DNA of 10,518 bases from Euperipatoides rowelli (GCA_003024985.2 PXIH01S0010603.1), one strand, 5' to 3'; positions 1 through 8,500 are shown, numbered from the stretch's first letter. The notes: generated by a model from the letters alone, not told the origin. Translations and numbers: made by a program.

Positions 1-759
1 ATTTGATACAGGGCTGAAATTCACCTAAATAATAAAAAAATTTGGGCAGTTGTCACATAATCTCACCCCTTCCAACTAAACAAATTAAACTTTAATACAG
101 TTAAACACCAAAAATTTATCTTCATGCTTCTGTTTTGAAATCACCCTGCTTCAATCATTATTTCTGTTACAAATACTTTATTTGAATATACCGTATTGAT
201 TTGTTCTTATTAAATATTGTAATACAAATTGTTACTGCATTCTTCTTTTTTTTTAAATTACATGTATATATTGTTACTTTTTATGATTCATTATCTATTT
301 GAATCTATGATTATACTTTACTATATAACCTAAACTTTAGCCTACACGTGGTATTTGGTACTGAAATGTAATTGCAAATGTCATGTTAAAATCTCAATTA
401 AAAATTTAAATACTGTACACCAGTATTTTTGAAATCATTTCAATTATTGATCTTTAAAAATAAAAAATGCAACCAATTGTTTAAAATTACATTACGGTAC
501 TGTATATTGTAGCTCGGTTAGCTAGCCTACTATTGTATCATCTCTTACTGTAATTCAAAACAACTTTATAAAAAATAAAAAAAATCTACCGTTATCGATA
601 TTTCAACAGTAAATGGCAGATAGTATTCAAAACAAAACAATCTATTTTAATTGGAGCTTATAGTAACAAAATTGTCAACNAACCAGTGAGTCAAAGAATT
701 TGAAAGCAAGATTATATTATTTTCAAAGTAGAAGAAAAGTAGATAATTTGTAAGGCTAA

Positions 760-846
760 TTAGCGGATGTCATCCAACTGTGGATTTATATAAAAGAGAA
801 AAAAAATAACCTCTAGCTCTTAGCGACTTAGCGGATAGCTTCCGCC
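760..846 (+). repeat. Repeated TTAGCGGAT words with small hairpin
   Basis: TTAGCGGAT occurs at 760-768 and 828-836, with a partial TTAGCGAC at 820-827. The second copy forms GCGGA-TAGCT-TCCGC, a 5-bp stem with a 5-base loop (831-845). The patch is richer in G+C than its surroundings and may be a remnant of a mobile element; nothing in it can be named. Confidence 0.35.
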
Positions 847-1244
847 AGTGAAGATAATCAGCTAGAAAAAAAAAATGGCATGTAATGTCAGAAATGTTAA
901 TTAATTTAGCTAAGATTTTTTTTTTTTCCATGTGATTAGAATTCTCTTTTGCATGCCTAAAGATAGATAACTAATATTGTAGTAAATAAAATTTTACGTG
1001 AATGAAATGACATTTGTAGAATAAATAGAATGACACGTTTCAATTTCTATAATTGTTATGAATTATTATAATATACAGTCCATTTATTTTTGTTATAATT
1101 TTTTTATTTTTTACTTTTTTTTAAAAAATCTTTTGCAGGAATAAGTCAAATAACTATTGGACCTTTCTGCAAGTTTATAATTAAATTGAATCATTTTTGA
1201 TGAAAATAATAAAGACTGCATTTCAAATAGAAATTAATAATTTA

Positions 1245-1308
1245 TGTCGGAAAGGATCCGTTAGTGGATAGGAACTGAACTTTTTCAATGTCGGATAAGA
1301 TCTGACAT
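1245..1308 (+). repeat. Two related TGTCGGAxAxGATC units spaced 44 bp
   Basis: TGTCGGAAAGGATCC at 1245 and TGTCGGATAAGATCT at 1289 agree at 12 of 15 bases. The second unit is nearly self-complementary (TGTCGGAT-AAG-ATCTGACA, one mismatch). The function is unknown; it may be part of a decayed repeat. Confidence 0.45.
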
Positions 1309-1572
1309 AGGATTGGTAAGTTTGCTTTGGGTCCAATAACTTTATCACTGGCAATGAACCCTCTGTAAATTTTGTGAGTCGATGTAACTTTCACACTTGC
1401 ACATGTTTCATTTTAGTCTTCACCTGCTCTATACTGCTCTATGGGTGAAGAGATAAATCCATATTTTGAAAATTAGTGAAACTTTCATAACTATATTGTT
1501 TGTGATTATCTGAATGCTATGGTTAGAAAATATGGCACTAATTTAATATACTATAGAGCTGCTGGTGCTATC

Positions 1573-1650
1573 TAGGGCTCGGACGAGTCGGCCAAAATGC
1601 CATTCGAATATTCGAACAGTGAGACAAACTAATATTTGAATATTTGAAAA
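1573..1650 (+). mobile_element. Probable hAT-like transposon end fragment with TTCGAA palindrome
   Basis: A GC-richer patch starts TAGGGCTCGGACGAGTCGGCC and runs into TTCGAATATTCGAA (1603-1616), a perfect 14-bp palindrome, then AATATTTGAATATTTGAA (1631-1648), which looks like decayed copies of the same unit. TAGGG at the edge and the TATTCGAATATTCG repeats resemble the termini of hAT miniature elements in many animals. No matching right end or flanking duplication was found, so the element type is inferred. Confidence 0.4.
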
Positions 1651-1654
1651 AGAT

Positions 1655-1680
1655 GGGGGAGGGGGGGAGGGAGAGAAGAA
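1655..1680 (+). repeat. G-rich purine tract, possible G-quadruplex
   Basis: The tract G5-A-G7-A-G3 (1655-1671) is followed by AGAGAAGAA. Four runs of three G with one-base loops can be drawn, which is the standard intrastrand quadruplex pattern. It is a purine-only block directly after the putative transposon end. Confidence 0.6.
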
Positions 1681-3164
1681 AGTGAGATAAATTTTAAAAG
1701 CTTTTATGATGTGACAGAATACTACTTTTTTGTCTTTAAAAAAAATTCTTAAAAGTACCGTACTACTTACTAATTACAGGCTAAAGATTTATTATACAGC
1801 CTGTCAGAATTTTCCATTTAATATAAAATCGCTAAGGCTAAAGTAGGCTATAAACATTTAAAAAAAAAAAGGTGCTAAGTTTTATGTTTTGTTTTTATTA
1901 TTTTTATTTATATTGGTATTAAAGAATATATCAAAATAAGATAAATCTCTTACAAAATTGTAGTTTTCATTATATGAATAAATTTAAAAAAAAAATTAAA
2001 TCACAAGAGGTTAATTTTTACGATGTTCAACACAATTCTTCCTTCAAAATAATTAAAGGTTTTACACAAGGACATGGAGATGAAAACATAATTAAATCAA
2101 GAAACTTACTAGTAAATCCTTTATCAGCTGCTTACAAGTGACAAACTTTATTTTACAGTTAAGATACTGTATTTCTAGGAAAAAAACATATAAGGTGAAA
2201 TGTAGGTTCTTTTTTTCTTTTTTATTTGATGTCTAACTGTTGTATGGTTACTTATTATTGATTTTGTTCACGTGATCAACAAGAACAAAATAGTAACGAG
2301 AACAAAACATTTCATACCACGCTGTAGGATGTGCATTCGCGTTTAATAAAATATTTTTAGCAACACAATGGCTACAAACTATCATTACATGATAAAAGGG
2401 AGAGAGAGAAAAAATCCTTTATAAACAGATGATAATACCTCCATGGTTTGTATGTCGCAATCGATAATAGGGCTGAATAGTTACGTGATAGAAAATCAAA
2501 ATGAGCACCTAGAAACAGGCCACAAAAAGTCCCAATTTACTGTATGGATAGCAGCATTATTTTTAAATTTAGTCTTAACTTTACCGTAATCCTGAACCCT
2601 AACTCCTACTACTTATTAAACCCACTATGCCTTAACCCTATGATAATCTATTTAAGATGAAATAATCCTTTTTTGATCAATTTCGATAATTTTTAACACC
2701 ACTTCCATTAGACTTTCCATATTGACGAAAATAGATGCACAGATGTAAAAAACATGGTGAAATGGGATTTATTTTAGCCCATTTCTAGCTTAAAATGAAT
2801 GCAGTCAATGCAATAGTATCGGACTCTCGAGCTAATTTTTTTTTTTAAAAAAACCTAACTTTTATTATCTTTAATTTTATTACAACTTATAATTTCAAAT
2901 AATATGTACCGTAATCAATTCTATAATACAAAAGTCTATGAAGCATTATTAAACCTTTTTTTTTTAAAAAAAATTAAAGAAAATCAAACAAATATTCTGT
3001 AATGCATTTTAATATTAGAATGACTTTACGAACGAATATTCATCCTACACCTAGTGATATCCATTACTTATAGCGTTTATTATTTTATATTGCTAAGATA
3101 GATGCCTTCACTGCCTATCATGAACATTTATTTGGATAAGCTTAAATAAATCACACTAATTTCT
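1681..3164. other. Non-coding AT-rich stretch
   Basis: Nothing coding is seen. It includes T-run/A-run junctions at 2836-2853 and 2956-2973, and a short patch at 2591-2640 with scattered CCCTAA-like words (ACCCTAAC, TTAACCCTA) that are too irregular to be called telomeric repeat. Confidence 0.6.
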
Positions 3165-3344
3165 TTAAGCTCTCTGATTATTATCTTTGTAGAGTTTGAT
3201 ATTTTTGGATTTCTCAATAGCTTGCATTGCCTCTTCAGAACTTTCTCATTCTTCATGCTGTTCCTCAGCAAACATAAAACATAGTCTTAATGCCTTCTGT
3301 ACTTCTTAAAAAACAGCACTATTAAGGTGCAGTATGTTCTTAGC
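3165..3344 (-). pseudogene. Broken protein-coding relic, family uncertain (possibly transposase-derived)
   Basis: Reading the minus strand from 3344 gives 60 codons interrupted by stops at 3308-3306 (TAA) and 3248-3246 (TGA), and closed by TAA at 3167-3165. Between the stops the peptide looks protein-like: EVQKALRLCFMFAEEQHEE, then ESSEEAMQAIEKSKNIKLYK. It is charged and helix-forming, unlike the Ile/Lys/Asn/Phe-rich noise that random AT-rich DNA gives here. I cannot assign a family. The pattern of short acidic helices recalls the C-terminal parts of pogo/Tigger-like transposases, but that is only an impression. There are no splice sites that would make it an obvious host exon. It sits just left of a hAT-like end (3363) but outside it. 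Confidence 0.35.
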
Positions 3345-3362
3345 TTACTCTATTCTTTAGAC

Positions 3363-3435
3363 CAGCATTTCTCAACCAAGGTTCCGCGGAACCCTAGTGT
3401 TCAGCAGCACATCAACAGGGGTTCCGCGAGAAACC
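3363..3435 (+). mobile_element. hAT-like transposon terminal fragment
   Basis: The segment begins CAGCATTTCTCAACC and continues with GGTTCCGCGGAACC (3380-3393), a perfect 14-bp palindrome. A second GGTTCCGCG follows at 3419-3427 in GGTTCCGCGAGAAACC. I recognise this CAG-x-x-TTCTCAACC plus GGTTCCGCGGAACCC layout as the start of a widespread animal hAT-type terminal sequence (Tip100/Zaphod-like). A matching right end (GGTTGAGAA...CTG) and the 8-bp duplication of CTTTAGAC (3355-3362) were not found in the window, so the element is truncated or its right end has diverged. The frame 3327-3518 over it is not a gene. Confidence 0.55.
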
Positions 3436-5032
3436 ATGTAATAAATAAATGTTTTGGTAATTTCTTGTTATTTCATATAACAATAATTTATTTAGTAAAA
3501 ATGATTTTAGTTAAGTGAAAATCATTTAAAATTTTAACTCAAAATATCAAATTATATTCAAATTAATCTAAGAAAATAAAACTTGACGTGATAAAATAAT
3601 AATAACCGTCAACAAAAAAGAGCCGCGTGTTAATATTGTTTTAAAAAAAAATTATTCCATTTACAGTAGCCTACTTGCCGACTGTTACATAAAATTATAT
3701 ACATTTCTAGTCTTTTCTCTTTTTTTTTTAAATAAGAAACTTTATTCAGGTTAAGAAAATAATATTCATTATAAAAGAGTTAATGATTTAAGCAGATTTG
3801 GTTATTTTTTATTTTTTTTAAAGTGTGATGATTGGATAAACGGGGATTCATTTCCGAGTTTTGCAATTAGCTGGTTTACTAAAACTTTGCTGGGTTTCTA
3901 GACGTTTATGTTTATTATTGAAAGCTGGACTTTCACACTAATGTACTCTTTTAGGTCCTTTATTTCATAATAAATATAATAAAAATAAATAGCTATACAG
4001 GTATCAAAATATATAAAATTAAAACTATGGAGGCACGGTGAGGCACCTAACAAAACAGTATTATAGTATGGTATGTGAAAAAATATTAGATAATAGCTTA
4101 CAGAAAAAATGCTTAAACTAACTTGCCACGCGCAAGTTCTAAAGGCAAGAGGAATCTTTACGTAAGCTTATATTTTTGATTTCATTTTAATATTTTATCC
4201 TCGTGATAATTGGTTTAAATGTTATATTTTGAAGTATAAACTAGTATGGAACAATTTGTGATCATTATTAATAGATAGAAATAATGATTTTAATATTTGA
4301 GATGAAATCTTATTATTGACAAGTAATTATGTTCTAAAAACGTAACTAAATATCGATATAGAAGATAACCAATCAAAGATTTTAATGGGATAGCATCAAT
4401 GATAGTTAAGTTAGTCAAGAAAATATACTTATATTCATTATTATATATAAAGTAATTTTGAAAGAAGTTTTAGTTGATAAATTCTAAATAATTGAGGAAA
4501 AAAATACGAAAAGTTTTGGGCTTCACTTAACGGCAAGTTTGTTTGTTGGCCCTTCCCGCTTGAATTGTTAGTCAACGGAGATATTTTATTTTGAGTGTTG
4601 ATATTTTTTTTTACACCTTTGAAGAAAGGAATGGATTTTAATGAATTTTTAAATTCAGTCTACAAATCATGTAAGATATGCGATGTGTGTAAAACACAAA
4701 CGCAAGTGTAAGCCTCCATGTGATCGTATTAGCTCGTATCGTAGGTACAATGATACATTCATACTAAATAAAGTGGAATAAGTTTTTATTGACTTGTGAC
4801 TCAAAAGTGTTATCAAAATGTGTATTTAGTTAGTTGGGTAAATATCGTTGAAATATTAAGTAAAGATGTTTTAAACAAAATTTCAATAAAATAATTTGAA
4901 AAAATATTTTAGGAATAATTCATTGAAAACTACCAGGAGCCCAATTTGTTTTAACAAAAAAAAAAATTTAATTAATTATTTTTTGTTTAATTTTTTTATA
5001 AATATTTATAAAGGGAGGGAAGTAAATTTTAG

Positions 5033-5101
5033 CTGATCTACTGGCACCTAAACTTCACTGAATGGGCATACATAGGAACCATGTGGCAGAATGGAGATAC
5101 A
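5033..5101. other. GC-richer island, unidentified (old repeat or missed exon)
   Basis: Within AT-rich DNA this 69-bp block has balanced composition and reads open on the plus strand for 23 codons (LIYWHLNFTEWAYIGTMWQ then NGDT) between a TAG before 5033 and TAA at 5102-5104. The TTTTAG before it could mimic an acceptor, but the run before that is purine-rich (AAGGGAGGGAAG). On the other strand it is open for only about 15 codons. I lean towards an old retroelement fragment but cannot name it. Confidence 0.3.
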
Positions 5102-5912
5102 TAAAAAAAAAACCATATAGGCTACTGTATAACTTTAAATTTGGTATATAATTTTTTACTTTTGAATACATATCATAATAGAGTGTTAAACGTATCTTTC
5201 AGATCAACAAATATCTTAAAATAAAAAAAAATCGCAAAATGTTTATTAAAGTAAAAAAAATGTTTGAAGATAGTATGATTGATGAGTTTAAATGTTAAGT
5301 TTTCAAATTAGTATAAAGTATTGTAATTCAACCATGTAATAAGATTGAAAAAATTTAATGTCAAGCCAAAACCATTTACAAAGACTCGTTTCTTCAAGAT
5401 TAAAATAACTGAAAGATTCAAATAGGAAGTTGTAGAATTTGAGAAACAAATGAGATAATTGAAGTTTGCCTCATTAACAAAGAAATTAAATATTCATTAG
5501 TGTTGATCTCAAGTAAATCTATAATCTTTGATGAGCTGAAACTGATAGGTTAATTAAGTTATGCTAACACAAATTAAATTCATTAGGAAAACAAAACTTT
5601 CTTTTTCAAAACAACATTTTGAACGCCAGATAATTTTTTTTTAAAAAACACAGATATAAAACTTATACACAATTTCAATATTGATAAACAAAAGCAAATT
5701 CCTTAAAATATTTTATTAGTGGATTAAAAGTTTACAGCATTAATTACTGTATGTAAAAGTGAGAAATTTGGTTCATGTAAAAATAGATACAGTATGTAAT
5801 CAGTACGGTATATCTGTAAATCACTTGATATTTTATTCAACAATTTTTTTCTGTTTCTAATTGACTTTAAAAACGTTTTGGCTGAGAAAAATATAACAAT
5901 ACATCACAATAG

Positions 5913-5929
5913 TTTTTTTTTTTTTTTTT
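5913..5929 (+). repeat. T17 homopolymer
   Basis: This is the longest mononucleotide run in the window. No retroelement body was recognised on either side, so it is not called a poly(A) tail of an insertion. Confidence 0.85.
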
Positions 5930-6215
5930 GCTTTGTTTTAAATTAAATGTTTTAATGTTGGCTAAGAAAACTTTTCAAGTTTTTTATAATTTCTATTTTT
6001 TTTTAAAAAAAATCAGACTTATTGGTTAAAACAAATCGATAAACCCTGTGAGTGAGTGGTCCCGACTCCATATATTTTTTTTATCAGAACAAATAAATGC
6101 CCCAATTTTAAAAATAAATTATAATAAAAACAAACAGTTCTGTCCAACTTATATCCATCTTCTGAGGTCTTAATTAGACAAATCAATCAGTTTATATAAT
6201 TTAAGTATAGAGAGA

Positions 6216-6256
6216 GTCCTTTGAGTTTACAAACTCAAAAAATTGAAGCAAAGGAC
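6216..6256. repeat. Nested inverted repeat
   Basis: An inner stem TTTGAGTTT (6220-6228) pairs with AAACTCAAA (6231-6239) across a 2-base loop. An outer word GTCCTTT (6216-6222) is repeated inverted as AAAGGAC (6250-6256). The two pairings overlap at TTT, so they would be alternative or partly exclusive structures. Confidence 0.6.
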
Positions 6257-6507
6257 CTAAATTAAAAGTAATTTGGAGCTATTTACAACCAATACAAATT
6301 TTGTTCTAAAATAAAAAAGAACTTTAAAATAATTAAGATAATAAACTACAAAGCATACAGTAGGTTGATAACTTTTAGATGCGGTACCACTTTTATTCTT
6401 TCTGTAGAAGTTTTGAATGATTTTGTTTTTTTCCTATATTGTGCTTGTTATTGGTTCTGCCAATAAACAGATTCCATAAAACATAAAACACTAGATAAAC
6501 ATTTGAT

Positions 6508-6530
6508 CCCCCCACCCCCTTTTTTTTTTT
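6508..6530 (+). repeat. C6-A-C5-T11 homopolymer composite
   Basis: Two C runs are fused to an 11-base T run. A related composite, A15-CA-C5-TT-C5, lies at 6612-6640 and another C5-A-C5 at 9470-9480. On the minus strand these are G-rich tracts. Confidence 0.8.
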
Positions 6531-6611
6531 CGTAAAGTAAAATTAGCGCAATATTTGCTCAGACAGCTTGAATGTGAGCAAGTATTTTAAATTGTTATTT
6601 ACAGTAGTGCC

Positions 6612-6640
6612 AAAAAAAAAAAAAAACACCCCCTTCCCCC
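6612..6640 (+). repeat. A15-CA-C5-TT-C5 homopolymer composite
   Basis: A 15-base A run is followed within two bases by two C5 runs. It lies about 100 bp from the similar C/T composite at 6508, and the two could once have been parts of one insertion. Confidence 0.8.
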
Positions 6641-7648
6641 ATGACTACTTATTTTATTGATTGAGGGCAGCAAAATATCTATAGATAGGCATGCCTAAAT
6701 ATTTTAGTAATTAAATCAAATTAAAATTTATTTTTACATTTATATTTTATACATTAAACTTTAAGAATTAAATTTATTTGATTGTTCCCATAATAAAATT
6801 ATTAATTTTACTCCAAACAAATCTATAGAAGTATTTCCAAGGTAATTATAGTAAAACCTCCCCAATTATATGTTTGTCACCACTTTGCCAATATGGCATT
6901 TGCTTTAAATGTCATTGGCAATTGTTGCCAATTTCTTGTTTTATATTAGCTACATCGGAGCTTATATTGAAAAAATTTCCCAGTTAGCAATTTAAATCCT
7001 TAAAAAAATTAGCTGGAATTAAAAATCTTGAACTTTTTTCTTTTGTTTCTAAATTTTTAGTTGTCAGTAGTACAAAGACTCAGGTTATAATAACTAAGAA
7101 GTAGGCTACTTCAACATTTTTCTCAAGAATTACCGGTCAAAAAAAAAAAAAATACTGATCAAAAAATCTGATTTTTTCCCCACCATCCTTATGTTTTTTT
7201 TTTTTTTTTAAATACAACTTTTTTTAATCTAAAATTATTTATGTAAAATACAACAATAATTACAAAGCTTGTTAATTAAACATTGACCATAAGAAATTAA
7301 AATCTTGTGTAATTAACTATTTTTAGTTTTCTTAATCATTTTGGTAAGCTATGCATCATAAATTTAAAGCATAGCTACAGTATATTACCCTTTAAAGTTG
7401 CTGATCAAATTATTGTATATTTAGTTTTTTAAACAATTAGCCTTTCGTATGGTTATTAGTTTATTACTAAACTAAAAAAATTTAAAATAAAAGTACAATA
7501 GATGCCACATCATAATACTAAAATGGCATCAGAGAAAATTAGCCTACTTTTGTAAACAAAAAGAATCTGGATTAAAATTTGGAAGGGAATCTATTATAGA
7601 TTTTAAAATGGTTCAATTTATTGTTGGGGGTGAATTTGATACTTAGCT

Positions 7649-7664
7649 AGAGAGAGAGAGAGAG
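7649..7664 (+). repeat. (AG)8 microsatellite
   Basis: Eight perfect AG units follow TAGCT and end at GCGCAAG. This is an ordinary short microsatellite about 145 bp past the UNC93-like exon in gene sense. Confidence 0.9.
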
Positions 7665-7798
7665 CGCAAGTGTGAAGTTTCTAATTTAATTTTGATGAAG
7701 TTCTCTTTTACTTCCCAGATTTAAATTTTCAGCTCTTAGTTAAAGCAATTTTTTAAAAATATGACAGGAAATAAATAATTAAAATAAATTGGTAAATA

Positions 7799-7810
7799 TA
7801 AAGTTACCTA
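7799..7810 (-). promoter_or_regulatory. 5' splice site of the UNC93-like exon
   Basis: On the minus strand the exon end reads TTAG|GTAACT, with the intronic GT at 7807-7806, a good match to the AG|GTRAGT consensus. The frame beyond it soon reaches residues unlike UNC93 (NFIFTNLF) and a stop. The exon leaves one base of a split codon, so skipping it would shift the frame. Confidence 0.75.
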
Positions 7811-8075
7811 ATAACTGTGATTGCCAAACAGCATCACCCATGCCCCATAGGCCAGCAATAATGAAGAAAACATAAGGTGTTTCGATACTGGGTTCCCATC
7901 TCAGCATAGTTAAAATTGCACTCAGGTTAATAACCATCCCAAATACAAAAATTGGGATTCTACCAGTTAGTTTCATAAGAGAACCAAATGACAATGAACA
8001 AATAGCATTCATTATTCCATAAACCATCACAACAAATCCAACATTTTCTATACCCCATTCGCAAGTGACAAAAGC
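7808..8075 (-). CDS. UNC93A: Internal exon of a UNC93-like (MFS-fold) multipass membrane protein, partial gene
   Basis: This 268-bp exon encodes 89 codons plus one base (phase 0 in, phase 1 out). The boundaries come from an acceptor reading TTCACATTTCAG before 8075 and a donor reading TTAG|GTAACT at 7808/7807. The peptide runs from AFVTCEWGIENVGFV to GLWGMGDAVWQSQLL. It has three hydrophobic segments at about residues 12-34, 40-58 and 68-89. Between the first two sits GSLMKLTGR, the short loop motif (G-x4-[K]-x-x-G-R type) of major facilitator proteins. The GLWGxxDAVWQ(S/T)Q block is a hallmark I recognise from the C-terminal half of UNC93A/UNC93-like proteins, which are about 450 residues long with 11-12 membrane spans. 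Animal relatives include UNC93B1, which traffics Toll-like receptors, and nematode UNC-93, which regulates a potassium channel; the transport role of UNC93A is unsettled. The symbol is family-level only. An open frame continues to 8090 and 7779, but those ends are intronic. No other exon of this gene was recognised here. Confidence 0.9.
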
Positions 8076-8110
8076 CTGAAATGTGAACAAAAATTAAAAC
8101 ATATTAATAC
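8076..8110 (-). promoter_or_regulatory. 3' splice site of the UNC93-like exon with branch-point-like sequence
   Basis: On the minus strand the bases before the exon read TTTTTGTTCACATTTCAG, a pyrimidine-rich tract ending in the AG acceptor at 8077-8076. About 25-30 bases further upstream (8101-8110) is GTATTAATAT, which contains a TATTAAT-type branch-point match. This is seen directly; its use in splicing is inferred from the protein homology stopping exactly at the AG. Confidence 0.75.
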
Positions 8111-8219
8111 ATCAAAATTATTTTAAATGTTTTTTTTTTCAGGCCAATAAAGACCATTATAAGCTTCAATTACGGTAGTTTAAAAATTAAAATAATTACC
8201 AGCACAAAAAATTAATATG

Positions 8220-8227
8220 ATTTTCAA
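8220..8227. repeat. Left target-site duplication of the hAT element
   Basis: The 8-bp word ATTTTCAA directly abuts the left inverted repeat and recurs exactly at 9530-9537. Joining the flanks with one copy gives a simple empty site reading AATATG-ATTTTCAA-TAATG. Confidence 0.85.
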
Positions 8228-8239
8228 TAGGGATCCCAT
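8228..8239 (+). repeat. Left terminal inverted repeat of the hAT element
   Basis: TAGGGATCCCAT pairs perfectly with 9518-9529. Its core GGGATCCC is itself palindromic, so on its own the match would be weak. The exact 8-bp flanking duplication is what makes the call firm. Confidence 0.85.
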
Positions 8240-8257
8240 TCGTCCCGTTTTACCTGG

Positions 8258-8445
8258 GACAGTCCCGTTTTCAAAGATACAGTCCCGGTGTCACCAAAGA
8301 ATGCCTTGGGACTTGATAATGCCCCGTTTTTCAAAGAATAGCTTATTTTCNGACAGTCCCGTTTTCAAAGATACAGTCCCGGTGTCACCAAAGAATGCCT
8401 TGGGACTTGATAATGCCCCGTTTTTCAAAGAATAGCTTATTTTCG
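8258..8445 (+). repeat. 94-bp tandem duplication in the left arm of the hAT element, joined at an N
   Basis: Copy 1 (8258-8351) and copy 2 (8352-8445) start with GACAGTCCCGTTTTCAAAG and end in GCTTATTTTC. All 93 comparable bases are identical; the only unresolved base is the N at 8351, the last position of copy 1, which corresponds to a G at 8445. A perfect duplication with an ambiguous base exactly at the junction could be a recent real duplication, but it is also what an unresolved overlap between two contigs looks like. An open frame crosses it (8217-8435), but it is an artefact of the repeat and resembles no protein. Confidence 0.9.
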
Positions 8446-8460
8446 CTATTTGAAGTATCA

Positions 8461-8500
8461 ATTTTATTTTATTTATTTATTTTATTATTTTTTATAATTA
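8461..8500 (+). repeat. ATTT-rich low-complexity tract inside the hAT element
   Basis: Degenerate ATTT/ATTTT units run directly after the 94-bp duplication, separating the GTCCC-rich left arm of the element from the transposase relic. Confidence 0.8.

Larger units (their letters stand above)
1..1570. other. Non-coding AT-rich stretch
   Basis: No gene, RNA gene or clear mobile element is seen on either strand apart from the small repeats listed at 760-846 and 1245-1308. The stretch holds many A and T runs, an ambiguous base at 680, TAGCCTAC at 338 and 523, and TACCGTA-type words at 189 and 493. It may be intronic to the UNC93-like gene or lie beyond its 3' end. Confidence 0.6.
3436..7807. other. 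Long non-coding stretch, probably the intron downstream of the UNC93-like exon
   Basis: No exon was recognised in over 4 kb. In particular I could not find a continuation of the UNC93 frame following the split codon after GDAVWQSQLL. The stretch holds the island at 5033, the hairpin at 6216 and the homopolymer composites listed separately. The interior of the hAT-like fragment starting at 3363 may extend into it, but no boundary is visible. Confidence 0.55.

Noticed and set aside
680-680. Ambiguous base as a possible second false join
   Set aside because: Unlike 8351, no duplicated sequence was seen on either side of 680, nor of 8792; these look like simple undetermined bases.
2591-2640. Telomere-like CCCTAA words
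   Set aside because: Only scattered, imperfect copies; no array.
3327-3518. Plus-strand frame of 63 codons
   Set aside because: It overlaps the transposon terminal sequence and continues into AT-rich DNA; there is no family resemblance.
7779-7807. Extension of the UNC93 frame beyond the donor (NFIFTNLF)
   Set aside because: A good GT donor lies at 7807-7806 and the extra residues are unlike the family, so this is intron.
8217-8435. Plus-strand frame of 72 codons
   Set aside because: It exists because of the 94-bp duplication, whose period is not a multiple of three; it crosses the left edge of the element and an ambiguous base and resembles no protein.
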